From: Halovivax ruber XH-70
GTDB taxonomy: Archaea; Halobacteriota; Halobacteria; Halobacteriales; Natrialbaceae
Assembly (NCBI RefSeq): GCF_000328525.1
Contig: NC_019964.1
Coordinates: 62,001 to 126,000, forward strand
Length of the DNA stretch: 64,000 nt
Direction: 5' to 3'
The notes below the pieces were generated by a model. That model ran no database searches. It worked only from the letters and a program-made list of their open reading frames with translations, and was not told the DNA's origin. Below, piece by piece: positions 53,389 through 62,708 of the stretch. A program made the position numbers and the translations under genes. Every line of letters starts with the position of its first letter. Positions within the stretch are counted from its first letter, which is position 1.

Positions 53389-53991
53389 ATGTCCCAGGGA
53401 CAGGGTGTCGAACTCTCCTACGAGGACGGTGCTCGCGCGGTCGAACTCGCGCGCGAAGCCGTCGAGGCGTTCGTCCGACACGGGCAACGAGAACATCCGG
53501 GTAGCATGCGCGAGGCGTTCTACGAGCGAACGGGCGCGTTCGTCCGCCTCGAGTCGACCCGGGGCCGCGGTAGCCTCCGTGGCTGTGCCGGTGGCTACCG
53601 AACCGACGACCAGCTCGGCCACGTCATCGTCGATTCGGCGATCGGGGCCGCGAGCGAGAACTCCTGTGGCTCGGAGGTCACACCGACCGAACTCGACAAT
53701 CTCACGGTCTCGGTCTGTGTGGTTCGGAACGTGATCCTGACCGACGACCCGCTGGCCGACATAGACCTCGGGGCCCACGGTGTCGCGATCGAGGGGCGCG
53801 GCCAGTCCGGCTGGCTCTACCCGACCGTCCCCGTCGAGAACGACTGGAGCGACCGCGAGTATCTGGACCGCACCTGCCGCAAGGCCGGCCTCCCGCCGAC
53901 CGCCTGGCAGGACGACGACGTCGCCGTCACACTCTTCGAGGGACACGTCTTCCGCGAGCGCGCATCCGACGGCACGATCGAAGAACTGTAG
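53389..53991 (+). CDS. AMMECR1 domain protein
   Basis: 200 residues. The family signature LRGCAGGY is present (RGSLRGCAGGYRTDD), with TPTELDNLTVSVCVV and the LDRTCRKAGLPPTAWQDDDVAVTLFEGHVFRE C-terminal segment. AMMECR1 proteins occur across archaea and eukaryotes, often near radical-SAM or extradiol dioxygenase-like genes, and may act in RNA or amino-acid modification; the reaction is unknown. ATG 53389 (MSQGQGVELSYEDGARAV) is the best start; 53377 and 53314 are also in frame. It stands alone here. Confidence 0.9.
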   Translation: MSQGQGVELSYEDGARAVELAREAVEAFVRHGQREHPGSMREAFYERTGAFVRLESTRGRGSLRGCAGGYRTDDQLGHVIVDSAIGAASENSCGSEVTPTELDNLTVSVCVVRNVILTDDPLADIDLGAHGVAIEGRGQSGWLYPTVPVENDWSDREYLDRTCRKAGLPPTAWQDDDVAVTLFEGHVFRERASDGTIEEL

Positions 53992-54092
53992 TTCGACCCG
54001 AATACGCCGCTGTTTCTGGCTGCACCGCTGGTACCTACTTGATCCGAACTACGGGGAGTGCCAACGACCCCTCCGAGTGCGAGTGTTGCGTT

Positions 54093-55253
54093 CTATGCGT
54101 CCCCATCGCCGAACTTGACAGCCTCGGCGTCGGTCAGACACCGATCGGTGGCCTCGTCCAGCGTTGCCTCCCGCACGACCTCGCCGTCGCGGACGAGCGG
54201 TTCGAGGAGTGACTCGCCCTCGTCCGGCCCGTCGCCATCGGCGAGTGCGACGTGATGGCCGCCATCCGGCGTCCGGTAGACCTCCTTCACGCCGGAGAGC
54301 TTCCCGCGCTTGGAGACGGGTTCGCCGTCGATTGCAACGATGTCGAGGCTGAAGTCGAGCGGATCGGCGTTCGTGATCGCGCTCCCGACGCCGAAGCCGT
54401 CGGCGACGTCGCGCAGTTCGCGGAGCTGGGTGGGGCCGAGGCCGCCCGAGAGGAAGAGGTCGACGTCCTCGCGGCCGCGGGCGTCGAGTTCCCAGCGGAC
54501 CTCGCGGACGATGTGGCGGAAGTCGCCGCGCCGGGAGCCGGTCGTGTCGAGGCGGACGCCGTCCAGGTCCTCGCCGAGTGTCTCGGCTGCGAGCAGCGTC
54601 TCCGCGACCTCGTCCCAGAAGGTGTCCGTCAGGGCGATTCGCGGGACGCGTTCGGGGACGGCCTCGTCGAACGCCCGCCAGGCGTCGGCCTGGTTCCCTT
54701 CGCCGAAGCAGAACATGAGCGCGTGGGGCATCGTCCCGCTCGCTTCGCGGTCGAGCAGGTCGCCCGCAGCGACGTGCGAGAAGCCGTCGAGGCCGGCCAC
54801 GAGGGCGGCGCGTTCGACGACCGACGCCAGCGCGGGGTGGACGTGGCGGGCGCCGAACGAGAGGACGGTCGACTCCGGGGCGGCTCGTCGACACTCCAGG
54901 GCGGCCGTCGCGAACGCACTCGGCTGGGAGAGCAAGCCCAGCAGCGACGTCTCCAGTTCGGCGAACGCGCGGTAGTCACCCTCGATCCGCATGACTGGTC
55001 CACCGTCGAAGAGCTGGCCGTCGGCCAGCGCGTCGACGTCGACCGCGCGCTCCTCGAAGAGCCGCGCGACCTCGGCGACGCCGGTGAACACCTCGAACGA
55101 GCCCGTCGGGAACTGGTCGGCCGTTACCTCCGCGACGACGTGGGGGTTCTTCCCCGCGTGCGCGAGCGCCTCGTCCATCCGGCGGAAGTACGCGTCCGTG
55201 GCACGCCCATCCGCGATCGCGTCGGCTGGAATCGTGCCGAACGGTGTCGTCAT
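54093..55253 (-). CDS. pncB: Nicotinate phosphoribosyltransferase
   Basis: 386 residues. It turns nicotinate and PRPP into nicotinate mononucleotide in NAD salvage. ATDAYFRRMDEAL at the N-terminus, VMRIEGDYRAFAELETSLLGLLSQPSAFAT, VLSFGARHVHP with the active-site His, and RLDTTGSRRGDFRHIVREVRWEL are family segments. DVDLFLSGGLGPTQLREL and the GVGSAITNADPLDFSLDIV phosphate-binding loop follow. The size fits the archaeal QPRTase-like form. A nicotinamidase gene lies 2 kb downstream on the other strand, so both steps of NAD salvage are encoded near each other. Confidence 0.92.
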   Translation of the reverse strand: MTTPFGTIPADAIADGRATDAYFRRMDEALAHAGKNPHVVAEVTADQFPTGSFEVFTGVAEVARLFEERAVDVDALADGQLFDGGPVMRIEGDYRAFAELETSLLGLLSQPSAFATAALECRRAAPESTVLSFGARHVHPALASVVERAALVAGLDGFSHVAAGDLLDREASGTMPHALMFCFGEGNQADAWRAFDEAVPERVPRIALTDTFWDEVAETLLAAETLGEDLDGVRLDTTGSRRGDFRHIVREVRWELDARGREDVDLFLSGGLGPTQLRELRDVADGFGVGSAITNADPLDFSLDIVAIDGEPVSKRGKLSGVKEVYRTPDGGHHVALADGDGPDEGESLLEPLVRDGEVVREATLDEATDRCLTDAEAVKFGDGDA

Positions 55254-55318
55254 AGCGGACCGTTCTCGCGCGGGCAATAAAGCGTATTCGTCCGCCGCTG
55301 GCGCCGTTCGTCCGTGAG

Positions 55319-57016
55319 CTACCGTCGGTGGCGGACTGCGACGGCGAGGAGCGTTCCGATCACGGCAGCCAGGACGCCGAACCCGGGAATCGGATCGCCC
55401 CCGGCGTCACCCCCGCCCGCTGCGCTGTCGTCACCCGATTCGCTTTCGCCGTCACTGGATTCGGACCCCTCGCCACCGAAGATGTTGTGGTCGATCGTGT
55501 GCGAGCCGTCGGGTGCCGTCCCCTCGCGGATCTCCGAGAGCTCCGCGGTCGAGGGGGCGCGGACGATCGTCACGGTGGAGCCGTCCTGCTCGATGGCGTA
55601 GGAGCCGGGATATGCTTCCTCGATCCGGAGCGTGTTCTGGACCCCGTCGACGGGTTCGGCGTCGTGAAGCGAGAGCAGATCGAGGTAGCCGTCACGGAAC
55701 TCGCTGGCGTCGTCCGCGTCCGTCCACTCGGTTTGCCAGACGAAGCCGCTCTCCTCGACGGTCTCGGCGTCGGTCGTGTAGACGACCAGCTCCCCGCCAG
55801 CCCAGCCGTCCGAGATCGGCTGGTCGTACTGGATGTCACCGCTATACGTGAGGAATTCGTTCGAGGAGAGCACCGACGGTTCGCCGGTGACCGTCCCGTC
55901 GGCGAACATCGAGACGATCGTCCCTTCGCCCATCGTCAGGCGGGAGACCGTGTCGTTGATCGCGAGTGGTGACCACTTCTCGGTCGACCGATCCTCGATA
56001 TCGAAGTCGATCGGTTCGCGGTCGGTGCCCGGGTGGATGATCTCCGAGGCGCTCGCCGGGATATCGTCCTCGTATCGTGCATCGACGGCCGCCCAGCCGC
56101 CCTCGTCGTAGACGTGCTCGACGAAGTCGGGCCCCTCGTCGTAGGGCATGAACATGGAGAAATACTGCCCCCAGGAGATCCCATCCTGATCCGGCTGGTC
56201 CGTCTCCGGCACGAGGCAGGTCCACTCGGCCTGACAGCGTTCCGCGTACTGTTGATCGACGAAGGAGGCATCGCCTTCGACCAGGCCGTTGACGGCTGCG
56301 TCTTTGTTCGTCGTCGACCGGTCGAAGTCTTCGAGGCCGAAGAGCTGGTCCTGCAGCGCGTGGACGAGCTCGTGTGCGAGCGTGTTTTCGTTCACTTCGA
56401 CCGACTCGAGATCGTTCGAAACGAGGACGATCTGGTCGGTGCTCGGCTCGTAGTAGCCCGCGACGGAGCCCCCGTAGAGCTCCTTGTAGGCTTCGACGGC
56501 GTCGCGCTCTCGATCGACCATGAAGAGCGCCTCGTAGCGGACGTTCTCGAGCAGTTCGTCGCGTTCGGTGATGTTCCCGAAGAGGGCGCCGGTGTCGTTC
56601 TGGAACTCCTCGCGGGTGATGACGTCGACGTCGGGTGTCGTCTCGAACGTCCGCTCGCGAATCGTCTCGACGCGCGCCATCGATCGGTAGACGACCGCCT
56701 GGAGTTCGTCCTCGGGAACGTGGGCGCCGTCGCGGTCGTCGACGGGGAGGGAGTCGTCGTACCAGTAGCCGTCGACGTAGCCGATCGTCTCACTCGTCGT
56801 AGGATTTTCCGGTCGGTCGTCGGTCTGTGCGGCGATCGGTGGTGTCGCCGGCGCGGCCGTCTCGCTGGCGGCGGGCTGGAGCCCGTCAGGACTGGTGGCC
56901 GGCGACTCGTCGGTCACCGCCGTGGCCCCGGCCCCGGCGGCCGGCCCCACTGCAAGCGGGACGACCAGCATGACGGCGAGAAGCACGACGAAAACACGAG
57001 TGCGTGTCGGGAACAT
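55319..57016 (-). CDS. Hvo_1808-type surface protein with HExxH motif and PGF-CTERM anchor
   Basis: 565 residues. A Sec-type signal (RVFVVLLAVMLVVPLAVGPAAGAGA) is followed by a linker. The zinc-metalloprotease-like motif VNENTLAHELVHALQDQLFGLEDF lies near residue 220, with further acidic residues after it (NGLVEGDASFVDQQYAE). The C-terminus is a disordered Ser/Asp/Gly stretch, then PIPGFGVLAAVIGTLLAVAVRHRR, a PGF-CTERM sorting signal: archaeosortase A cleaves it and attaches the protein to archaeal lipid. It should be a cell-surface protein, possibly an active protease. I recognise it as the haloarchaeal Hvo_1808 family. Monocistronic. Confidence 0.88.
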   Translation of the reverse strand: MFPTRTRVFVVLLAVMLVVPLAVGPAAGAGATAVTDESPATSPDGLQPAASETAAPATPPIAAQTDDRPENPTTSETIGYVDGYWYDDSLPVDDRDGAHVPEDELQAVVYRSMARVETIRERTFETTPDVDVITREEFQNDTGALFGNITERDELLENVRYEALFMVDRERDAVEAYKELYGGSVAGYYEPSTDQIVLVSNDLESVEVNENTLAHELVHALQDQLFGLEDFDRSTTNKDAAVNGLVEGDASFVDQQYAERCQAEWTCLVPETDQPDQDGISWGQYFSMFMPYDEGPDFVEHVYDEGGWAAVDARYEDDIPASASEIIHPGTDREPIDFDIEDRSTEKWSPLAINDTVSRLTMGEGTIVSMFADGTVTGEPSVLSSNEFLTYSGDIQYDQPISDGWAGGELVVYTTDAETVEESGFVWQTEWTDADDASEFRDGYLDLLSLHDAEPVDGVQNTLRIEEAYPGSYAIEQDGSTVTIVRAPSTAELSEIREGTAPDGSHTIDHNIFGGEGSESSDGESESGDDSAAGGGDAGGDPIPGFGVLAAVIGTLLAVAVRHRR

Positions 57017-57181
57017 CGGTATCGATACACACGGTTCTGTCGGCGTCGGCTTAAGAATCTCGGTCGATCGACAGATCGCTAGACGACCGGCCAGCCGAGC
57101 AGGGAGTGCCAGACCGTTTAGATGGCGGCGAGGGAATGCGTAGACGTAACAGTCATTGAGTGGACACGCCTACACGCGCGT

Positions 57182-57754
57182 ATGGAACTCGAACCGGACG
57201 AGACGGCGGTGATCGTCGTCGACATGCAGAACGACTTCGCCCACCCCGACGGCGCACTCTACGCGCCGGGCAGCGCCGACGTGATCGAACCGATCGCCTC
57301 GCTCGTCGAGCGAGCGGCGGACGCAGGCGCGTCGGTCGTCTTCACCCGGGACCTCCACCCGCCCGAACAGTTCGACGATGCGCACTACTACGACGAGTTC
57401 GATCAGTGGGGCGAGCACGTCGTCGAAGGCTCCTGGGGTGCCGAGTTCGTCGACGACCTCCCGACCGATCGGGTGGATCACGTCGTCGAGAAGCACACCT
57501 ACGACGCCTTCCAGCGGACCGAACTCGAGAGCTGGCTCGCGGCTCGCGGCATCCGTGACCTGCTCTTCTGTGGCACGCTCGCGAACGTCTGCGTGCTCCA
57601 CACGGCGGGGAGCGCCGGCCTGCGAGACTTCCGACCGATCCTCCTCGCGGACTGCATCGGCGCGATCGAGGACGAACACCACGAGTACGCCCTCGAGCAC
57701 GCCGAGTGGCTCTTCGGGGAGGTCCACGGGAGCGACGAGTTCTCGTTCGCCTGA
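57182..57754 (+). CDS. pncA: Nicotinamidase / isochorismatase-family hydrolase
   Basis: 190 residues. The catalytic triad is visible: Asp in AVIVVDMQNDFAHPDGALY (~13), Lys in HVVEKHTYDAFQRTELE (~104) and Cys in LLFCGTLANVCVLHTAGS (~137). It turns nicotinamide into nicotinate, the substrate of the phosphoribosyltransferase encoded 2 kb away. The family includes other amide hydrolases, but this context favours nicotinamidase. ATG 57182 is preferred over the ATG at 57122, which adds non-conserved residues. Confidence 0.88.
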   Translation: MELEPDETAVIVVDMQNDFAHPDGALYAPGSADVIEPIASLVERAADAGASVVFTRDLHPPEQFDDAHYYDEFDQWGEHVVEGSWGAEFVDDLPTDRVDHVVEKHTYDAFQRTELESWLAARGIRDLLFCGTLANVCVLHTAGSAGLRDFRPILLADCIGAIEDEHHEYALEHAEWLFGEVHGSDEFSFA

Positions 57755-57818
57755 GGTCGCGGCTTCGATACTGGGCTGAACCGGAACCGTTATTCTCGGC
57801 TCTGGAGAGTCTCGAACA

Positions 57819-58772
57819 ATGACCGGAGCCACGGATCGCGTCGTCGACGAGGGTGAATCACTGCCGTTCACGGTCTCGGACTGCGCCGATCGGCCCGGGT
57901 ACGATCGGATCCTCCTCGTCCGGCCGACGCACTTCGACGTCACGTACGAAATCAACCCGTACATGGGCGGCGACGTGGATCGAGAGCGAGCGATGGCGCA
58001 GTGGCGGGCGCTCCGGGACGCCTACGACCGCTACGCCGATGTCGCGGTCCTCGATCCCGACGACAGCTGGCGGCGCCTCGACGCCAGCGGCGGGGAGACG
58101 GCCGCGACGGCGGAACCCGCCCGGCCGACTGCCCACCCTGATCTCGTCTTCGCCGCGAATCTCGGCGTTCCGACCGCCGACGGTGATGGGTTCGTCCTCG
58201 CGTCGATGGCGACAGACGAGCGCCAGGGCGAACCCGCGTACCTCGAAACCTGGGCCACGGACGCGGGCTACGAGGTCTTCGACGCACCCGCCGACACGTT
58301 CGAGGGGACCGGTGACGCGCTCTGGCACCCCGGAGCCCGCCTCCTCTGGGGCGGCTACGGCGTTCGAACCGACCGGGCGGTCTACGACGAACTGGCCGCC
58401 CGACTCGATACGCCCGTTCTCGCGCTGGAACTCACCGACGACCGCTACTATCACCTGGACGTCTGCCTGACGCCGCTCGACGCCGCGACCGCGTTGATCC
58501 AGCCAGAAGCGTTCACGGCAGACGGTCTGGCGCGGCTCGACGAGGTGTTCGAGACGCTCCTCGAAATCCCCGTCGCGGAGTCCCACGAAGGGATGGCGGG
58601 CAACGCCCACTGCGTCGACGGCAAACACGTCCTCCTCCCGGCCGACAATCCGGAGACGGCGTCGATTCTGGCCGACGCGGGGTACGAACCCGTCCCGATC
58701 GAGACGGGCGAGTTCGAGAAGGCCGGCGGCTCCGTGTTCTGTCTCTCGCTCGAAGCCGGCACGCCGCGGTGA
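57819..58772 (+). CDS. Dimethylarginine dimethylaminohydrolase / amidinotransferase-family protein
   Basis: 317 residues, the guanidine-modifying (pentein) fold. ILLVRPTHFDVTYEINPYMGG at the N-terminus, YYHLDVCLTPLDAATALIQ with the catalytic His, and a C-terminal KAGGSVFCLSLEAG with the nucleophilic Cys are the key sites. HPDLVFAANLGVPTADG and HEGMAGNAHCVDGKHVLLP are typical of the DDAH/arginine deiminase branch. Haloarchaeal members are annotated as DDAH or as amidinotransferases; the substrate, perhaps a guanidino compound, is not known here. It lies 64 bases after pncA on the same strand. Confidence 0.85.
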   Translation: MTGATDRVVDEGESLPFTVSDCADRPGYDRILLVRPTHFDVTYEINPYMGGDVDRERAMAQWRALRDAYDRYADVAVLDPDDSWRRLDASGGETAATAEPARPTAHPDLVFAANLGVPTADGDGFVLASMATDERQGEPAYLETWATDAGYEVFDAPADTFEGTGDALWHPGARLLWGGYGVRTDRAVYDELAARLDTPVLALELTDDRYYHLDVCLTPLDAATALIQPEAFTADGLARLDEVFETLLEIPVAESHEGMAGNAHCVDGKHVLLPADNPETASILADAGYEPVPIETGEFEKAGGSVFCLSLEAGTPR

Positions 58773-58824
58773 AGAACTGACGAACTCGATCGTCGCCTAA
58801 TTGATCGTCGTTCGAACCGCCGTC

Positions 58825-59289
58825 TCACTCCCTGAAAATCCGGTAGGAGCCCTGCCCGGTCGCGACCTCGTGGGTCTCGCCGTCCGGCGTCGTGCTTTCG
58901 ACGGTGATCTCGCTGACGCCGACCGTCGAACCGACGCGAATCACGTCGGCCGTGGCCGACAGGTCGCCCGTCGCGGGTCGCAGGTAGTTCACGTTCAGGT
59001 TGATCGTCGCCACACCGGTCTGGACGGGTCGGTCGAACCGCGTCCGCAGGACGAGCCCGCCCACGGTGTCGACCATCGTGGCCGCGACGCCTCCGTGGAT
59101 GTCCGCTCGCCGTTCGGCCTGTCCCCCGTTCGGGCGACTGTTCGTCAACTTCTCGTCGTAGGGGACCCGGAGCGTCATCTGCCCGTCTTCGACGTGTTCG
59201 ACGGTCATGCCAAGCCAGGAGAGAAACTCGTGCTGCTCGTCGATGTGGGCCTGCAACGTCTCCCGCATCGCGTCGTACTCGTCGCTCAT
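58825..59289 (-). CDS. Hotdog-fold thioesterase, PaaI type
   Basis: 154 residues. The hotdog fold shows EFLSWLGMTVEHVEDGQMTLRVPYDEKLTN, the helix ADIHGGVAATMVDTVGGLVLRT with the HGG-type active site, and VNYLRPATGDLSATADVIRVG. PaaI-type enzymes hydrolyse aryl- or acyl-CoA thioesters; the substrate is unknown. Two starts are possible: ATG 59289 (MSDEYDAMRE), preferred for its acidic N-terminus, and GTG 59385, which overlaps the stop of the upstream gene (GTGA) and would add 32 residues. Both starts fit co-transcription with the gene at 59382. Confidence 0.85.
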   Translation of the reverse strand: MSDEYDAMRETLQAHIDEQHEFLSWLGMTVEHVEDGQMTLRVPYDEKLTNSRPNGGQAERRADIHGGVAATMVDTVGGLVLRTRFDRPVQTGVATINLNVNYLRPATGDLSATADVIRVGSTVGVSEITVESTTPDGETHEVATGQGSYRIFRE

Positions 59290-59381
59290 ACTCTCCTGTC
59301 CGTCGGGCGCACTCTTGGATTCTGCGTTTGTCCGATTCGACACGTTGAACGGCGTTTCATTGCCACACCGGCGCCACTCCG

Positions 59382-60377
59382 TCACTGGTGTGCGATCGAG
59401 ACGCGGACTCGATCGCCGATCGCGAACGCCCGATCCGGACAGATCAGCTTCGCCCCGAATCCGTCGTCACGAGCGCAGGAAAGTGAGAGGCCGGTCACCG
59501 GCTCCCCGTCGACGAGCACCGTGGCATCACCCCAGTGGATCGTCCGCCCGTCGGCCCGGCCGATTGCGTCTCCGTTCAGTCGGACCGACTGCGCCGACCA
59601 CTCGCCCTCCGGAGCGGGCTCGGCCCCTTGAGGGGACTCGTTCGTCGGTCGGCTTTCGTCGGTCCCGTGGAGGACGCCGCCCGTCTCGTAGTGTGGCAGG
59701 CCGCCGTCTAGTACGCCACCGTCGTCGGCCGCGATTCCGACCCACTCGTCGCCGGGAGACGGGTGGCCGGGCGCGTCGAGGATCGCGCAGGTCTCGCCGG
59801 TGGCGACGACGGTCCCCGTCCCGTCCCAGGCGAGCGGCCGGACGGCGACGCCGAGGTCGATCGGGAGCGAGCCCGATGCGCGGTGGAGGTTCTGTTTCGC
59901 CGTCCGGAATCCCACGTGAAGGTGGGTGCCGACCCAGGGGGCGAAGAAGCCGGCGCGGACGAGCGTGCCGAGGTCGTCGCCGATCGCGACCCGGTCGCCA
60001 GCTTCGACCGCCGGAGCGACGTGGAGGATTCGGGCGACGAGCCCGCGGAGGGGCGCCGGTGTCTCGACGTCCACGAGAAGTAGGTGGTCGTGGTCGGGTG
60101 CGTAGGGTTTTGGTGGGGCGCGAACCGTCCGCGTCTCGCGGACAGTCCCGCCGACGGGCGACGGCGCGGCGGTCGCGAGCCCGGCGTCGGGGTCGCTGTC
60201 GCCGGGGTAGAGGTCGATCGCGCAGCCCGCATCGTGGGCCGGATAGGGCGAGTTGTAGAGGGAGAACCGGCGGTACTGGTCGAGTACGTCGTCGCCGAGG
60301 GTGACACGATGCGTTCCGTCACCTGCTCCGGCTCCCGCTGGACCCCACTGGTGCTCACTGCCACCACCGTCGGTCAT
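59382..60377 (-). CDS. M23-like (lysostaphin-type) protein of unknown function
   Basis: 331 residues, no signal peptide. Residues ~43-160 resemble a divergent M23 metallopeptidase fold: YPAHDAGCAIDLYPG (His and Asp ligands), SPVGGTVRE and the HxH of WVGTHLHVGFRTAK. Archaea have no murein, so a biotin/lipoyl-like or glucoprotein role is more likely than wall cutting. The C-terminal third is a separate beta domain (GDAIGRADGRTIHWGDATVLVDGEPV). The function is unknown. It is probably in an operon with the thioesterase gene. Confidence 0.6.
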   Translation of the reverse strand: MTDGGGSEHQWGPAGAGAGDGTHRVTLGDDVLDQYRRFSLYNSPYPAHDAGCAIDLYPGDSDPDAGLATAAPSPVGGTVRETRTVRAPPKPYAPDHDHLLLVDVETPAPLRGLVARILHVAPAVEAGDRVAIGDDLGTLVRAGFFAPWVGTHLHVGFRTAKQNLHRASGSLPIDLGVAVRPLAWDGTGTVVATGETCAILDAPGHPSPGDEWVGIAADDGGVLDGGLPHYETGGVLHGTDESRPTNESPQGAEPAPEGEWSAQSVRLNGDAIGRADGRTIHWGDATVLVDGEPVTGLSLSCARDDGFGAKLICPDRAFAIGDRVRVSIAHQ

Positions 60378-60432
60378 CGGCCGGACCTGCGAGTCGCGTA
60401 GGTTTACCTCGTTCGGGTTCGAACCGTCGACT

Positions 60433-61152
60433 GTGACGGTCTACGTCTATCGCGGGCGCGGCGAGACCATCGCCGCCGATCGCGAGGCGAGTCGGCGACT
60501 ACTCGACCACGCGGCCGACGGTGATCGGGCGGTTCGCGTCTGGACGCCGCACCGACAGGTCGCGTTCGGGCGGCGAGACGCCAATCGGGACGGGTTCGAA
60601 CGGGCCCGGCGCCTCGCCGCGGAACGGGGGTTCCAGCCGGTCGAGCGACGCGTCGGTGGCCGGGCGGTCGCCTACGACGGCGAGACGGCACTGGCGTTCG
60701 CTCGCGCCGAACCCGTCACCGACATCCGGTCCGGCATTCAGGACCGCTACGCGTCACTGACCGGGACTATCGTCGACGGCCTCGACGCGGCGGGCGTCAC
60801 CGTCGTCGAGGGAGAACCGCCGAACTCGTTCTGTCCCGGGACGCACTCACTTCGGCTCCCCGACGGCGGGAAAGTCGTCGGCCTCGCCCAGCGCGTCACC
60901 GCTGACGGGGCGCTCGGGGCCGGGATCTGCCTCGTCGACAACGCCGGCCCCATCGCCGACGTGTTGCAGGCTGTCTACGAGGCACTCGACGTCCCGTTCG
61001 ATCGGCACACGGTCGGGTGCGCTGGCGCGGCCGTGGTCGGTGGCGATGCGCACGCGACCGTCCGCACAGCGCTCGAAGAGGCCTTGTCCGCCCCCAGTGG
61101 CGCCGAACAGGGCGACCGAGATGGGCCCGACGTACGGGTTCGAACCGTTTAG
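60433..61152 (+). CDS. Lipoate-protein ligase A / biotin ligase family protein
   Basis: 239 residues starting at GTG. The BPL/LplA fold shows VRVWTPHRQVAFGRRD, VERRVGGRAVAYDGETALAFARA (the adenylate-binding loop) and GGKVVGLAQRVTADGALGAGICLVD with the conserved lysine (KxxGxAQ). Family members attach lipoate, octanoate or biotin to carrier proteins. SFCPGTHSLRLP is unlike the usual RNDI segment, so the substrate could differ. No carrier protein gene is near. The GTG at 60433 begins the fold directly. Confidence 0.78.
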   Translation: MTVYVYRGRGETIAADREASRRLLDHAADGDRAVRVWTPHRQVAFGRRDANRDGFERARRLAAERGFQPVERRVGGRAVAYDGETALAFARAEPVTDIRSGIQDRYASLTGTIVDGLDAAGVTVVEGEPPNSFCPGTHSLRLPDGGKVVGLAQRVTADGALGAGICLVDNAGPIADVLQAVYEALDVPFDRHTVGCAGAAVVGGDAHATVRTALEEALSAPSGAEQGDRDGPDVRVRTV

Positions 61153-61365
61153 TCAGCACCGAGACTGGCTGTCCGTTACTATCTGGTTGGACTGTCAGGC
61201 CCACCCGCCTGTTACCTTCTTTCGCCGCTGTCTGGCACTCTCCATTATGGTTTGCCCACCGGATGTTACTGACTCCTGTCCGTCATCGAACTCCTATCTG
61301 GCTCTGATTTATTAAATCAATGTCTTTATATTTCGCCAGTGGTTTTTGGACACTATCTGGATCGC

Positions 61366-61449
61366 ATGAACACGAGTGAGGCTCCCGGGTGGATTCGTGG
61401 TCGTCGACGGACTGCCGGACGGCCCGCCGGTCGCGGGGTGGTCCGATGA
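61366..61449 (+). CDS. 27-residue reading frame coupled to the next gene
   Basis: MNTSEAPGWIRGRRRTAGRP and so on, 27 residues, very basic. The stop overlaps the ATG of the following membrane protein gene (ATGA). A TTTATAT box lies 36-42 bases upstream at about 61325. It could be a leader peptide that couples translation, or a chance frame in the leader. The preceding gap (61153-61365) holds no other gene. Confidence 0.3.
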   Translation: MNTSEAPGWIRGRRRTAGRPAGRGVVR

Positions 61450-62570
61450 ACGCACTTCTCGGCCCGGTAAAGAAGGTCCTCGGCCGCGTCGTGTCACAGT
61501 GGCTCGCCCCGGTCTTTCCCGTCCTCGTCGTGGCCGTGTTCGCGGGGCTTCTCGCAGCGCTGCTCGCCGAACCGACGGGCCTCGTCGAGTACGTCCCGTC
61601 AGTTTCGCCCCCGCTCGTCGGATGGTACCTGAAGCCGACCACCGTCGTGTTCATCGTGGTGGCACTGCTCGGGCTGCTCGTCGGCGGGAGTGTCCTGCTC
61701 GTCCGTCGCCACCGTGCGGAGATCGCGACCTACTGGAACACTTACTCGGCGTGGGCACAGGCGGTGATCGTGGGCTGTCTCGTCGCGACGCTTCTCGCCG
61801 GCGCGCTACTCGTCGCGACCCACTTCGATCGCGTCCCGGCCTACACCGTCGTGCTCGGCTTTCTCGTCACCTGGCCGCTCTCCGCCGGACTCGTGTTGTT
61901 GTTCGATCGGCGGAGCAACGGCGACCAGTCTTCTGCCCTCTCGTCGGTAAAGACCGGCTACGTCCACACCCGCGGACTGGAGAGTCGGACGCTGTCGCTG
62001 ATCGTCGGCTTCCTCGGTGCGATGGTCGGCGGTCTCTCGCTGTGGGCCGTCTGGACGTGGTACGCCGGGACAGCGTCCGTCACGATCACGGCGGTGCTCA
62101 CTGCCTTCCTCGGAATCGCAATCACGCTCGCCGTCTACAACCGCTACGAGACGACGACCGTCGAGCGAACGGACATCACTATCGTCGCCGTTCGAACGCC
62201 CGACGGTCGACCCATACGCGAACTGACCATCAAGAACGAGTCGAGTACGTCGGTGGACCTCGCCCAGTCGCGGATCCGGGATACCTCCTTCGAACTCTAC
62301 CGACTCGGTGTGGCGGTCACCCTTCGCCCCGGTGCGGTCTGTACGTTCGAGATCCCCGATTCATTCACGCTCGAACCCAACGACGAATCGATCGACCTGC
62401 CGCTCGGTTACAGCCTCAAACGAGGTGGTGAGACGCCGACGTTGTTCACCAAATCGGGCGACATTTTCGCGCTCGAACTGGCCGACGACGCCGTCGATGG
62501 GTCGCTCTCGAAGCCGGAGGCCACTTCGGCAACGAATCCGTCCGAAACGGAACTGGTTCCCCAGGAGTAA
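61446..62570 (+). CDS. Haloarchaeal membrane protein with a cytosolic or surface C-terminal domain
   Basis: 374 residues with six hydrophobic helices in the first ~240 (LAPVFPVLVVAVFAGLLAALL; TTVVFIVVALLGLLVGGSVLLV; AVIVGCLVATLLAGALLVAT; YTVVLGFLVTWPLSAGLVLLF; LSLIVGFLGAMVGGLSLWAVW; VTITAVLTAFLGIAITLAVY), then a soluble beta-rich domain of ~135 residues (TDITIVAVRTPDGRPIRELTIKNESS). No family recognised. The partial gene downstream is on the same strand, 138 bases away, with an AT-rich promoter-like gap. Confidence 0.7.
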   Translation: MNALLGPVKKVLGRVVSQWLAPVFPVLVVAVFAGLLAALLAEPTGLVEYVPSVSPPLVGWYLKPTTVVFIVVALLGLLVGGSVLLVRRHRAEIATYWNTYSAWAQAVIVGCLVATLLAGALLVATHFDRVPAYTVVLGFLVTWPLSAGLVLLFDRRSNGDQSSALSSVKTGYVHTRGLESRTLSLIVGFLGAMVGGLSLWAVWTWYAGTASVTITAVLTAFLGIAITLAVYNRYETTTVERTDITIVAVRTPDGRPIRELTIKNESSTSVDLAQSRIRDTSFELYRLGVAVTLRPGAVCTFEIPDSFTLEPNDESIDLPLGYSLKRGGETPTLFTKSGDIFALELADDAVDGSLSKPEATSATNPSETELVPQE

Positions 62571-62708
62571 CGCCGCTCACTCACGGTCGACATTCCGGTC
62601 TACATTTAGACGGATATCGTGGATATCACATAAACGACTCTGTGGGAAAATACTAACTTACCTCACGAGTAATAGGAAGGTACGCGCGAAGCCGGATCTC
62701 GCCCACCA

